Part shown: positions 44,134 to 52,504 of the stretch, piece by piece
Position numbering within the stretch: position 1 is the stretch's first letter
Layout of the letters: each line of letters starts with the position of its first letter
DNA from: Myxococcota bacterium
Lineage (GTDB): Bacteria; Myxococcota_A; Bradymonadia; UBA7976; UBA1532
Assembly (NCBI GenBank): GCA_963169045.1
Contig: CAUJDF010000002.1
Coordinates: 62,001 to 126,000, forward strand
Direction of reading: 5' to 3'
DNA: 64,000 nt
Position numbers and translations under genes: made by a program
The notes under the pieces: generated by a model
The model's database searches: none
Told to the model about the DNA's origin: nothing
The model's input: only the letters and a program-made list of their open reading frames with translations

Positions 44134-44313
44134 GCGTCCCCCCTGCGCTGCCGTCGCGCAGCATCCTGGGGCGGCGCGCGCCGGCCGGTCAACCCACGGC
44201 CGCGAGGCCGCCGCGCGCCGCTCGGGCGTGCGTGGAAGCGAGCGGCGAGCTAGGCAATTCGGCTTCGGATCGTGTACGAAGTCCGCTCCGCCCCCTCGCC
44301 AGGAGTCGCCCGC
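44134..44313. other. divergent intergenic region between the esterase and ABC operons
   Basis: 180 bp separate the GTG starts at 44133 and 44314. An alternative GTG for the ABC ATPase at 44272 lies within it. The stretch is GC-rich with a more AT-balanced part near 44250-44280, where promoters for the ABC operon would be expected. No confident hexamer pair, riboswitch or terminator was found. Confidence 0.4.
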
Positions 44314-45009
44314 GTGCAAGCCGCCGGCCCCATCGTCGTCCTCGAAGACGTCCACAAGGACTACCCGCTCGGCCGCACCGTGGTCACCGCCGTCCGCGGC
44401 GTGAGCCTCACCGTGCAGCGCGGCGAGTTCATGGCGCTCGCCGGCCCATCCGGCAGCGGCAAGACGACGCTGCTCAACCTGATCGGCTGCGTCGACACGG
44501 CCACCAGCGGCCGCGTGACCGTCGACGGCCACGACACCGCGAGGCTCAAGGAGAAGGGGCTGACGAAGCTGCGCCTCGAGCGCCTCGGCTTCATCTTCCA
44601 GAGCTTCAACCTGGTGGCGGTGCTCGACGTCTTCCAGAACATCGAGTTCCCGCTGCTCCTCCAGAAGAAGCTCGGCAAGGCCGAGCGCGCGGCGCGGGTG
44701 AACGAGATCATGGAGCGCGTCGGCCTGTCGAAGCAGGCGAAGCAGCGCCCGGCGGAGCTCTCCGGCGGTCAGCGCCAGCGCGTCGCCATCGCGCGCGCCC
44801 TCGTCGCCCGTCCGGCGCTGGTGCTCGCCGACGAGCCCACCGCCAACCTCGACTCGGAGACGGGCGAGCGCATCATCGACCTCATGCGCGAGCTGAACCG
44901 CGCCGAGGGCACCACCTTCGTCTTCTCGACCCACGACCCGAAGATCATGAACCACGCCGACCGGCTGGTGCGCATCGCCGACGGGCGCGTCGTCGAAGGG
45001 ACGAACTGA
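44314..45009 (+). CDS. ABC transporter ATP-binding protein, LolD/MacB-type
   Basis: The 231-residue protein has an intact ABC ATPase: Walker A GPSGSGKTT (~47-55), Q-loop in FIFQSFNLVAVL, signature LSGGQRQRVAIARAL, Walker B ALVLADEPTANLDS and H-loop FVFSTHD. The family drives MacB, LolCDE and FtsEX-like transporters that extract or push substrates across the envelope without classic transmembrane transport. The GTG at 44314 is chosen because AGGAG lies ~9 nt upstream; a GTG at 44272 would add 14 residues. Its stop is followed at once by the ATG of the first permease. It powers the two permeases downstream. Confidence 0.93.
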   Translation: MQAAGPIVVLEDVHKDYPLGRTVVTAVRGVSLTVQRGEFMALAGPSGSGKTTLLNLIGCVDTATSGRVTVDGHDTARLKEKGLTKLRLERLGFIFQSFNLVAVLDVFQNIEFPLLLQKKLGKAERAARVNEIMERVGLSKQAKQRPAELSGGQRQRVAIARALVARPALVLADEPTANLDSETGERIIDLMRELNRAEGTTFVFSTHDPKIMNHADRLVRIADGRVVEGTN

Positions 45010-47082
45010 ATGGTCGCCAGCGCCGCCGTCTTCTGGCGCATCGCGTTCCGCAACGTCTGGCGCCAGCGCACCAAGAGCCTGATCGTCGGCTTCATCCTCT
45101 TCCTCTGCACCGGCCTGATCGTGTTCGGGAACGCGCTCGTCGACGCCGTCGACGCCGGCATGGAGAAGAGCGTCACCCAGAGCGTCTCCGGCCACCTGCA
45201 GGTCTACAGCGCCGAGGCCCGCGACGCGCTGTCCGTCTTCGGCGACGAGTACGGGTCGATGCCCGACATCGGCGTCATCCCCGACTTCGCCGCGCTCGCG
45301 GCGGCGGTCCGCAAGGTCGAGAACGTCCGGGCGATCGTGCCGATGGGCATCAACTTCGCCATGGGACAGTCGGGCAACGAGCTCGACCGCTGGCTGGCGA
45401 CGCTGCGCCAGGCCGTGCGCGAGGGCGACCCCGCGCGCATCGCCGAGCGCCGCGACGAGGTGCGCGCCGTCTGCGAGCGCCTCCTGCAGGAGCTGCAGAA
45501 CACGCGCGACGTGGCCGCCGCCGACAGCGCCATCGCCCAGGACATCGAGCAGGCGAGGCGCGCCGCGAGCCCCGAGTTCTGGGCCGGCTTCGACGCCGAC
45601 CCGCTCGGCAGCCTCGAGTTCCTCGAGAACAAGGTCGCCCCGCTCGAGGCGGCGATGAGCGAGCTGTGGCTGCAGTTCCTCGGCACCGACCTCGACGCGT
45701 TCGCCCAGAACTTCGACCGCTTCGAGATCGTCGAGGGCACGGCGGTGCCGAAGGGGCAGCGCGGCTTCCTCATGAACCACGGGTTCTACGAGGAGGCGGT
45801 CAAGCACCGCGTCGCCCGCGAGCTCGACAAGATGAAGAAGCTGCGGGCCGAGGGCGCCTCGTTCGAGAGCGACGCCGACCTGCGCAGCCGCCGCGACCAG
45901 CTCCCGACCCAGTACCGCCGCGTGCTCTACCAGCTCGACCGCAAGGCGTCGGCGGACCTGACGCAGCGCCTGCGCGCGCTCCTCGGCACGCCCGACACCG
46001 CGCTGCCGGACCTGCTGCAGTCGTTCCTCAAGGTGGACGACGCGAACTTCGACGCGCGCTACGCCTTCTTCTACGAGCACGTCGCGCCGCAACTGCAGCT
46101 CTACGCGGCGAAGGTGGGCGACGTCATCCCGCTGCAGGGCTACACGAAGTCCGGCTACTCGAAGTCGATCAACGTCAAGGTCTACGGGACGTTCCGGTTC
46201 AAGGGCCTCGAGGACTCGGACATCGGCAAGATGTTCAACCTCGTCGACCTCGTCACCTTCCGCGACCTGTACGGGATGATGACCCCCGAGCGCCGCGCCG
46301 AGGTGCAGGCGCTGCGCGAGCAGGCGGGCGTGAAGGACGTGAAGCGCGAGGACGCCGAGGCGGCCCTCTTCGGCGAAGCGGCGCCCGCCATCGAGCGCCA
46401 GGTCGAGACGGCCGAGATCGACGAGCTCGCCGGCCTCGCGAAGGTCGCCCGCGGCGAGGCGAACCAGGCCTTCGACCCGGCGGAGCTCGAGCGCGGCGTG
46501 GCCCTCAACGCCGCCGTCGTGCTCGCCGACCCCACCCGCCTGCACGAGACGAAGGCCGCCATCGAGGCGGCGCTGAAGGACGCCGGCCTGAAGATGCAGG
46601 TCATCGACTGGCAGGCGGCCTCGGGCATGGTCGGCATGCTCGTCGTCGTCGCCCGCGGCGTGCTGTGGGTCATCATCTTCGTCCTGCTGATCGTCGCCGC
46701 CGTCGTCATCAACAACTCGATGGTCATCGCGACGATGGAGCGCGTGAAGGAGATCGGCACCATGCGCGCCATCGGCGCCGGGCGCGGGTGGATCCGCCGC
46801 CTCTTCCTCGCCGAGACGGCGATGCTCGGCCTCGTCTCGGGCGGCCTCGGCGCCGCGTGCGCCGCCGGCGCCGTCGTCCTCTGGGGACGCGTCGGCCTGC
46901 CGGCGCCCAACGCCTTCATGCAGTTCCTGTTCGGCGGGCCGCGCCTGCACCCGTGGTTCGAGTCCGGCCACCTGGTGTCGGCGCTCGTGATCATCCTGCT
47001 CTTCGCGCTGATCTCGACGCTGTACCCGGCGGCGCTCGCCTCCCGGGTCTCCCCCCGCGCCGCCATGGCCTCGGACGGTTGA
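45010..47082 (+). CDS. FtsX/MacB-type ABC permease with a large periplasmic domain
   Basis: The 690-residue permease has an N-terminal transmembrane helix (~23-45), a large periplasmic domain (~50-540, longer than in LolC/E or MacB) and three C-terminal helices in an FtsX fold (~545-690; MERVKEIGTMRAIG is the typical coupling segment). The insertion (~100-330) is charged and helical, with no recognisable domain. It acts with the ATPase upstream and the second permease downstream, probably as a heterodimer like LolC/LolE. The ATG follows the upstream TGA directly. Confidence 0.9.
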   Translation: MVASAAVFWRIAFRNVWRQRTKSLIVGFILFLCTGLIVFGNALVDAVDAGMEKSVTQSVSGHLQVYSAEARDALSVFGDEYGSMPDIGVIPDFAALAAAVRKVENVRAIVPMGINFAMGQSGNELDRWLATLRQAVREGDPARIAERRDEVRAVCERLLQELQNTRDVAAADSAIAQDIEQARRAASPEFWAGFDADPLGSLEFLENKVAPLEAAMSELWLQFLGTDLDAFAQNFDRFEIVEGTAVPKGQRGFLMNHGFYEEAVKHRVARELDKMKKLRAEGASFESDADLRSRRDQLPTQYRRVLYQLDRKASADLTQRLRALLGTPDTALPDLLQSFLKVDDANFDARYAFFYEHVAPQLQLYAAKVGDVIPLQGYTKSGYSKSINVKVYGTFRFKGLEDSDIGKMFNLVDLVTFRDLYGMMTPERRAEVQALREQAGVKDVKREDAEAALFGEAAPAIERQVETAEIDELAGLAKVARGEANQAFDPAELERGVALNAAVVLADPTRLHETKAAIEAALKDAGLKMQVIDWQAASGMVGMLVVVARGVLWVIIFVLLIVAAVVINNSMVIATMERVKEIGTMRAIGAGRGWIRRLFLAETAMLGLVSGGLGAACAAGAVVLWGRVGLPAPNAFMQFLFGGPRLHPWFESGHLVSALVIILLFALISTLYPAALASRVSPRAAMASDG

Positions 47083-47093
47083 GGAGCACCACG

Positions 47094-48398
47094 ATGGGCA
47101 CCGCGATCCTCATGTCGCTCCGCAACCTGCGCCAGGGCGGCCGCCGCACGGTCCTGCTCATGGTCGCGCTGGCGATGGTCACGCTGCTGCTGGTGGTGCT
47201 GAACGCGCTCGCCGCCGGCCTCGAGGCCACGATGCTGCGCTCGGCGACGACGCTGAGCAGCGGCCACGTCAACGTCGGCGGCTTCTTCAAGACCACCGCC
47301 GGCCAGTCCGCCCCCGCCGTCGCCGAGGGCGCCCGCATCCGCGAGATCGTCGAGCGCGAGGTCGAGGGCGCCGACTACATCATCGACCGCGTGCGCGGCT
47401 TCGCGCGCATCGTGAGCGAGAACGCCTCGCTCTGGTGCGCGCTCTACGGCGTGGACATCGCCGAAGAGCGCGGCCTGCGCGACGTGCTGCAGATCACCGA
47501 GGGCACGCTCGACGAGATCGCGAAGCCCGATACGGTGCTGATCTTCGCCGGCCACGCGAAGCGCCTCGAGGTGAAGGTGGGCGACGTGGTCACCCTCTCG
47601 GCGCCGACCATGGGCGGCGTCAGCAACACCGTGGACGTGCGCGTGGGGGCCATCGCCCGCGACGTCGGCTGGATGAGCGCCTGGGCGATGTTCCTGCCGA
47701 AGGACACCATCCGGCGGCTGGGCCAGATGCGCCCCGACGCCACGGGCGCGGTGCAGATCTACCTGAAGGACCCGAACCGCGCCGCCGAGGTGATCGAGGC
47801 GCTGCGGCCGAAGCTCGCGGCCGCCGGCTTCCGCCTGATGGACCCCGATCCGCGCGCCTTCTGGATGAAGTTCGAGACGGTGAACGGGCAGGACTGGGTG
47901 AACCAGAAGCTCGACCTGACCACCTGGCGGGACGAGATCAGCATGATGCTGTGGATCCTCACCGGCTTCGCGACCATCCGGTTCTTCCTGCTGGGCCTGC
48001 TGATGCTGGTGATCGTCGTCGGCATCATGAACACGCTCTACATGGCCATCCGCGAGCGCACGCGCGAGATCGGCACGATGCGCGCCATCGGCATGTCCCG
48101 CGGCGGGGTGATGCGGCTCTTCCTGCTCGAGGCGGGCGGCCTCGGCCTGCTGGCGTCGACGCTCGGCGCGGCCGTCGGCTCCGCCCTCGCGCTCGGGCTC
48201 AACGCCGCGCGCGTGAGGATCCCGAGCGAGGCGTTCCAGGCCATCCTGATGAGCGACACGCTGCTGCTCGCGCTGAATCCGGTGAACGTCGTGACCGCCG
48301 TCGCCGTCATCACCGGCGTCACCTGCCTGGCCGCCATCGCCCCGGCGTGGCGGGCCGCGCGCATGCGGCCCGTCGGGGCGTTGCACCAGGTCGGTTGA
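47094..48398 (+). CDS. FtsX-type ABC permease, second subunit
   Basis: The 434-residue permease has one N-terminal helix (~17-40), a MacB-like periplasmic core domain (~45-290) and three C-terminal helices (~300-425). The coupling segment is IRERTREIGTMRAIGMS. Its size is like that of LolC/E. The ATG at 47094 has GAGGAG just upstream. It is closer to standard length than the first permease. The two permeases with one ATPase make a LolCDE-like complex. The LolA-like protein that follows supports extraction of lipid or lipoprotein from the inner membrane. Confidence 0.92.
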   Translation: MGTAILMSLRNLRQGGRRTVLLMVALAMVTLLLVVLNALAAGLEATMLRSATTLSSGHVNVGGFFKTTAGQSAPAVAEGARIREIVEREVEGADYIIDRVRGFARIVSENASLWCALYGVDIAEERGLRDVLQITEGTLDEIAKPDTVLIFAGHAKRLEVKVGDVVTLSAPTMGGVSNTVDVRVGAIARDVGWMSAWAMFLPKDTIRRLGQMRPDATGAVQIYLKDPNRAAEVIEALRPKLAAAGFRLMDPDPRAFWMKFETVNGQDWVNQKLDLTTWRDEISMMLWILTGFATIRFFLLGLLMLVIVVGIMNTLYMAIRERTREIGTMRAIGMSRGGVMRLFLLEAGGLGLLASTLGAAVGSALALGLNAARVRIPSEAFQAILMSDTLLLALNPVNVVTAVAVITGVTCLAAIAPAWRAARMRPVGALHQVG

Positions 48399-48416
48399 TT
48401 CTGCAAGGAGATCGTG

Positions 48417-49190
48417 ATGTTGCGTGCCCTCTCGCTCCTCTTGCTGCTCGCCGCGCTGCCCCTGCCCGCGAGCGCGCAGCTCTCCGCCGAAGAGATGAAG
48501 GCCCTGCTCGGCCGCATCGACGACCGCCAGCGCAACACCGGCGATTACAAGGCGCTCGCCTACATCGAACAGCGCGAGAAGAACAAGAACGACGTCTTCT
48601 TCGAGACCGTCTTCTACCGCAGAGACAACTCCGAGCAGTTCCTGATCCTCTTCCTCAAGCCCAAGACCGAGGCCGGCAAGGGCTACCTGCGTATCGAGAA
48701 GAACCTGTGGATGTACGATCCGGCCACCGGCAAGTGGGAGCGCCGCACCGAGCGCGAGCGCATCGGCGGCACCAACTCGCGCTCCCAGGACTTCGACCCG
48801 CTCTACCTGGCCCGTGACTTCGAGCACGAATACAAGGGCAAGGAGAAGCTCGGGCAGTTCGACGTGCACCACATCAAGCTCACGCTGAAGCCCGGGGCGA
48901 AGGCGCCCGACCCCATCATCGAGCTCTGGATCGACGAGAAGACCGAGAACACCCTCAAGCAGCAGGACTTCGCCCTGAGCGGCCGCCTGATGCGCACCGC
49001 CTACTACCCGAAGTGGGAGAAGGTGTTCTCGGAGAGCAAGAAGGCCGAGGTCTACTACCCCAAGGAGATCCGCATCTTCGACGAAGTCGAGAAGGAGAAC
49101 CGCACCACGGTGCTCATCGACAAGGTCGACCTGCGGCCCCTCGAGCCGAACATCTTCACGAAGGCCTGGCTCGAGGCGAAGAGCCGGTGA
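48417..49190 (+). CDS. LolA-like periplasmic protein (COG2834, outer-membrane lipoprotein-sorting type)
   Basis: The 257-residue protein has a signal peptide (LLLLAALPLPASA) and a beta-sheet half-barrel of the LolA/LolB-like COG2834 type (DYKALAYIEQREKNKN, FLILFLKP, YLRIEKNLWMYDPATGKW, ELWIDEKT, NIFTKAWLE). Such proteins carry lipid-linked cargo across the periplasm. The second of the paired codons GTG-ATG (48414/48417) is used, with AAGGAG upstream. The position between ABC permeases and a predicted outer-membrane barrel supports a carrier role. The cargo is unknown: classical LolA serves lipoproteins, while this family also occurs with lipid exporters. Confidence 0.88.
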   Translation: MLRALSLLLLLAALPLPASAQLSAEEMKALLGRIDDRQRNTGDYKALAYIEQREKNKNDVFFETVFYRRDNSEQFLILFLKPKTEAGKGYLRIEKNLWMYDPATGKWERRTERERIGGTNSRSQDFDPLYLARDFEHEYKGKEKLGQFDVHHIKLTLKPGAKAPDPIIELWIDEKTENTLKQQDFALSGRLMRTAYYPKWEKVFSESKKAEVYYPKEIRIFDEVEKENRTTVLIDKVDLRPLEPNIFTKAWLEAKSR

Positions 49191-50641
49191 TCCGCGCGAC
49201 CGCGCTCCTCGTCCTGGCCGGGACGGGCGTCGCCCGGGCCCAGCCCGACGCTCGCCCCTCCGAGGACGAGATGTTCGGGGCGCCGGCGCCGGCGAGCGAG
49301 CCGCAGGCCCCGAGCGGCGAGACGGCGACGCCCACCGGCGATCCGACGCCCCTGCCGGCGGGCGGCGAGCGCGGCACCGTCGAGGAGGCGCTGTTCGGCG
49401 GCGGCGCGTCGCCCAACGTCACGCGCGACGCCGCCGGCCTCGAGGACAAGCTGGCCATCGGCGGCCGGCTGCTCCTGCGCGCCCAGGCCCAGGTCTACAC
49501 CGACACCGACGCCGCCGAGCAACCGGTGGCGAGCCCGAACCTGCTCGACGTCTACCTCGACGCCCGCCCGGTGGAGCGCCTGCGCGGCTATGCCGAGCTC
49601 CGCGTCGCCTACGACCCGACGCTCGAGGGCGGCCGCGCCACCCTGCCCGAGCTGTGCGACGAGGACGATCCCGACGTCGCGCAGTGCCGCGCCACGAGCG
49701 ACGCCATCGCCCGCGCGCTCGCCACGCCGGCCACCGACAGCGAGCTCAGCCAGCTCTGGATCAAGACCGACGTCGCGCAGCGCGTCTTCCTGACGATCGG
49801 CAAGCAGCCGATCCGCTGGGGCGCCGGCCACATCTGGAACCCGACCGACTTCCTCAACCGGACGAAACGCGACCCGCTGACCACGCTCGACCTGCGCACG
49901 GGCGTCTCGCTCGTGAAGGTGCACGTTCCCATCGAGACGACGGCGAGCAACGTGTACGCGATCGGGGTGTTCGACGGCGCCCGCGCGCTCGGCGACGTGG
50001 GTGGCGCCGCCCGTGCCGAGTTCGGCTTCAGCCAGGCGGAGCTGACGCTGTCCGCCGCGGCGCGCAGAGACGAGCCGCTCCTGCTCGGCGGCGACCTGTC
50101 CTTCGGCCTCGGGCCCTTCGATGTCATCGCCGAGGCGGCGGTGGCGCACGGCCACCACGATCCGCTGCCGGGCGACGAAGACCGCGACGACGACTGGATC
50201 CCGCAGGTCACCGCCGGCGCCTCCGTGCAGATCGACTACGGCGACGAGGACTCGCTCATCTTCGGCGTCGAGTACTTCCACAACGGCGACGGGGTCGACG
50301 ACCCCGCCGAGTACTTCAGCGCGTTGCTCGCGGGCCGCAGCTTCATCGACCTGCCGCGCCACGCCGCCGGCGCGTTCCTGCTGCTCGCCGCGCCCGGCGC
50401 GTGGAACGACACCTCGATCTTCGCCACCGCCATCGGGAGCCTCGACGACCACAGCGTCACGTCCCGCGTCCAGTGGACGCAGCGCGTCGTGACCTGGCTC
50501 GACGTCATCGCGTACGCCGGCGGCTACTTCGGGGATCCCGGCGACCTCTTCCGCCCCTACGGCTTCGACGTCGCCACCCTGGCGACCACCGACGAGGCGC
50601 TGACGGCTGAAGCCGGGGTCTGGCTGCAGATGGCGCTCTGA
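49187..50641 (+). CDS. Predicted outer-membrane beta-barrel protein, DUF1302-like or related
   Basis: The 484-residue protein has a signal peptide (TALLVLAGTGVARA), an acidic, Pro-rich N-terminal part with short repeats of D/E-E-x-LFG (EDEMFGAP, VEEALFGG), and a region of alternating beta strands (~85-484) ending in a hydrophobic final strand (AEAGVWLQMAL). Motifs such as TIGKQPIRWGAGHIWNPTDF resemble the DUF1302 or alginate-export-like barrels ('RWG...NP-D'). The GTG at 49187 overlaps the stop of the LolA-like gene, so they are coupled. As the last gene of the operon it would be the outer-membrane end of the transport path. Confidence 0.8.
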   Translation: MIRATALLVLAGTGVARAQPDARPSEDEMFGAPAPASEPQAPSGETATPTGDPTPLPAGGERGTVEEALFGGGASPNVTRDAAGLEDKLAIGGRLLLRAQAQVYTDTDAAEQPVASPNLLDVYLDARPVERLRGYAELRVAYDPTLEGGRATLPELCDEDDPDVAQCRATSDAIARALATPATDSELSQLWIKTDVAQRVFLTIGKQPIRWGAGHIWNPTDFLNRTKRDPLTTLDLRTGVSLVKVHVPIETTASNVYAIGVFDGARALGDVGGAARAEFGFSQAELTLSAAARRDEPLLLGGDLSFGLGPFDVIAEAAVAHGHHDPLPGDEDRDDDWIPQVTAGASVQIDYGDEDSLIFGVEYFHNGDGVDDPAEYFSALLAGRSFIDLPRHAAGAFLLLAAPGAWNDTSIFATAIGSLDDHSVTSRVQWTQRVVTWLDVIAYAGGYFGDPGDLFRPYGFDVATLATTDEALTAEAGVWLQMAL

Positions 50642-50642
50642 C

Positions 50643-51395
50643 CTAACGCGCGAAGTAGACGGTGGCGACGGCCAGGCCGATCGCGACCACCACCGCCCGC
50701 AGGACGACCGGCTTCAGGCGCGAAGCGAGGGAGCCGCCGAGGTGTCCGCCGGCGAGCGCGCCGAGCATCATCACCCCCGCCGCCGCCCACACGACCTGCC
50801 CGGAGAACAGAAAGAAGACCGCGGCGGTGACGTTGGTGGCCACCGAGATGGCCTGCTTCAGGGCGTTGACGCGCACGAGGTCGTCGTCGACCACCAGGCC
50901 GAGCACAGCGAGCATCAAGATGCCGAGGCCGGCGCCGAAGTAGCCGCCGTACACCCCGGCGAAGAAGACCGCCGCCACCGCCCCCGCGCCGACGTCGCGG
51001 CCCGTCGCGACGTGCCGCGCGACGAGGCGCCGGACGAGCCCCTGGGCGGCCAGCAGCCCGGTCGCGACGAGGATGAGCCACGGCACCAGCGCGCGGAACA
51101 GCGCCTCGTCGGTCGCCAGCAGCAGCCCGCCGCCCGCCACGCCCCCGAGCGCCGCCGCCGGCAGCAAGAGCAGCAGGCGCCGCCGCTGGCCCACGAGGTC
51201 GCGCCGCTGCGCGAACGTGCCGCCGAGGTAGCCGGGGCACAGCGCGACGGTGTTGGTCACGTTGGCCGCCACCGCCGGCACGCCCAGGAGCAGCAGCGCG
51301 GGAAACGACAGCAGCGTGCCGCCGCCCGCGAGCGCGTTGACCGCGCCCGCCAGCAGGGCTGCCGCGGCGGCGATGGCGAGGTCGGCGATCTCCAT
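50643..51395 (-). CDS. TauE/SafE-family membrane permease
   Basis: The 250-residue protein has seven to eight transmembrane helices. It contains the repeated GGG motifs of the TauE/SafE (sulfite/organosulfonate exporter-like) family: [15 protein letters not shown] near the N-terminus and [16 protein letters not shown] in the second half. Members move small anions or sulfur compounds across the inner membrane; the substrate is not predictable here. The ATG at 51395 gives the full first helix. The stop is two bases from the stop of the barrel gene, so it converges with the ABC operon. It is divergent from the cellulose operon. Confidence 0.88.
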   Translation of the reverse strand: MEIADLAIAAAAALLAGAVNALAGGGTLLSFPALLLLGVPAVAANVTNTVALCPGYLGGTFAQRRDLVGQRRRLLLLLPAAALGGVAGGGLLLATDEALFRALVPWLILVATGLLAAQGLVRRLVARHVATGRDVGAGAVAAVFFAGVYGGYFGAGLGILMLAVLGLVVDDDLVRVNALKQAISVATNVTAAVFFLFSGQVVWAAAGVMMLGALAGGHLGGSLASRLKPVVLRAVVVAIGLAVATVYFAR

Positions 51396-51489
51396 GCGGT
51401 GGCCACCCTCGTGCGCGCGACGATGGGGCGCCTCGGGGGACGGCCGAGGGCCTCGAACGCCCCGCGAAATTCCCGCGACGCGCGCGGAG

Positions 51490-51505
51490 CGTCACGTTTC
51501 TGACG
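51490..51505. promoter_or_regulatory. 5-6-5 dyad before the cellulose operon
   Basis: CGTCA-CGTTTC-TGACG is a perfect dyad with five-base arms and a six-base centre, the spacing of CRP/FNR-family sites, though the arms differ from TGTGA. It lies ~26 bp before the bcsR ATG at 51531, in the 135-bp divergent region shared with the TauE/SafE gene. GGAGGGG, just before the ATG, is the ribosome site. No clear promoter hexamers were found. Confidence 0.35.
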
Positions 51506-51530
51506 GCCGACGGGACGCGGCGGAGGGGTC

Positions 51531-51740
51531 ATGCAGAGCGACGTCCGACGACTGTTCCGGTCCCTGGGGCTGTCGGCGCACCCATACCACGAAGTCACCG
51601 CCGAGGCGGACCGCGCGGCGGCCTCGGCCCGCTGGCCGCTGCTCGAGGCCGTCGACCGGCTGCTCGGCACGCCGGCCTGCGGGCGGCGGGCCGTCGACGA
51701 CCGCCCCGCGGCGCCGGGCGAAAAGGGGCCGTCGCGATGA
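51531..51740 (+). CDS. bcsR: BcsR-like cellulose-synthesis regulator
   Basis: The 69-residue protein has the BcsR pattern: an N-terminal L-x-x-x-L-G-L, then Y-x-E, then ARWPLLEAV. In E. coli, BcsR is a small protein that binds BcsQ and supports assembly of the cellulose synthase. Here the gene overlaps bcsQ (ATGA at 51737-51740), which strongly supports the call for an otherwise easily missed ORF. The C-terminal ~20 residues are charged and probably unstructured. The ATG follows GGAGGGG. Confidence 0.8.
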   Translation: MQSDVRRLFRSLGLSAHPYHEVTAEADRAAASARWPLLEAVDRLLGTPACGRRAVDDRPAAPGEKGPSR

Positions 51741-52504
51741 GAGTGGTGGCGCTCGTCTCGATGAAGGGCGGCACGGGCCGCACCACGCTCACCGCCCTGC
51801 TGGCGACGCTGCTCTCGCGGCGCGGCGAGCGCGTCTGGGCGGTCGACCTCGACCCGCAGGGCGCCCTCGGGCTGCACCTCGGCATGCGGCCCGGCACGCC
51901 CGTCGGGCTCGCGCACCCCGAGGCCGACGTCGCGGCGTATCTGAAGCGGACGGGCGCCACCGTGCCGCACGTGCCGTTCGGCTGGTGCTCGCCCGAGGCG
52001 CTGGCGCGCCTCGAGGCCGACGCGACGCGCGACCCGGACTGGCTGGCGCGGCGCCTCGAGGCGGTCGCGCCCGACGCCCGCGACCTCGTGCTGCTCGACG
52101 TGGCCCCCGGGCCGTCCCCCTGGCTGCGGCAGGCCCTCCGCCTCGCGGGCGCCGCGCTGGTGGTGCTGCTGCCCGACGCCGCCTCCTACGCGACGCTGCC
52201 GGCCACGGAGGCCCTCTTCGCCGGCGCGCCGCCGCTCTACTACGTCGTCAACCAGGTGGACGGCCGCCGCCCGCTCTGCGCCGACATCGTCGCCGCGATG
52301 CGCCGCGCGCTCGGCGCGCGCCTGCTGCCCTTCGCCGTGCACGCCGACGAGCGCGTCCGCGAGGCGCTGGCCATGGGCACCACCCTGCTCGACGCGCCGG
52401 ACGGCTCACAGGTGCTCCTCGACCTCGAGCCGCTCGCCGACTGGCTGGCGGCGCTGCCCGAAGCAACCCTCCCGGTGCCTTCGGAATTCGAGCATGTCAA
52501 CTGA
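51737..52504 (+). CDS. bcsQ: BcsQ, MinD-like ATPase of the cellulose operon
   Basis: The 255-residue protein is a MinD/ParA-type ATPase that helps place or activate the cellulose synthase. The P-loop reads KGGTGR15TT: the signature Lys (K10) is present but the Walker A Lys is Arg15. E. coli BcsQ has Thr at that position, so a non-standard P-loop is a family trait. The Asp residues VDLDPQG and LVLLDVAPG fit. The ATG at 51737 overlaps the bcsR stop, and the bcsA ATG lies inside its last codons (11-bp overlap). Confidence 0.88.
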   Translation: MRVVALVSMKGGTGRTTLTALLATLLSRRGERVWAVDLDPQGALGLHLGMRPGTPVGLAHPEADVAAYLKRTGATVPHVPFGWCSPEALARLEADATRDPDWLARRLEAVAPDARDLVLLDVAPGPSPWLRQALRLAGAALVVLLPDAASYATLPATEALFAGAPPLYYVVNQVDGRRPLCADIVAAMRRALGARLLPFAVHADERVREALAMGTTLLDAPDGSQVLLDLEPLADWLAALPEATLPVPSEFEHVN

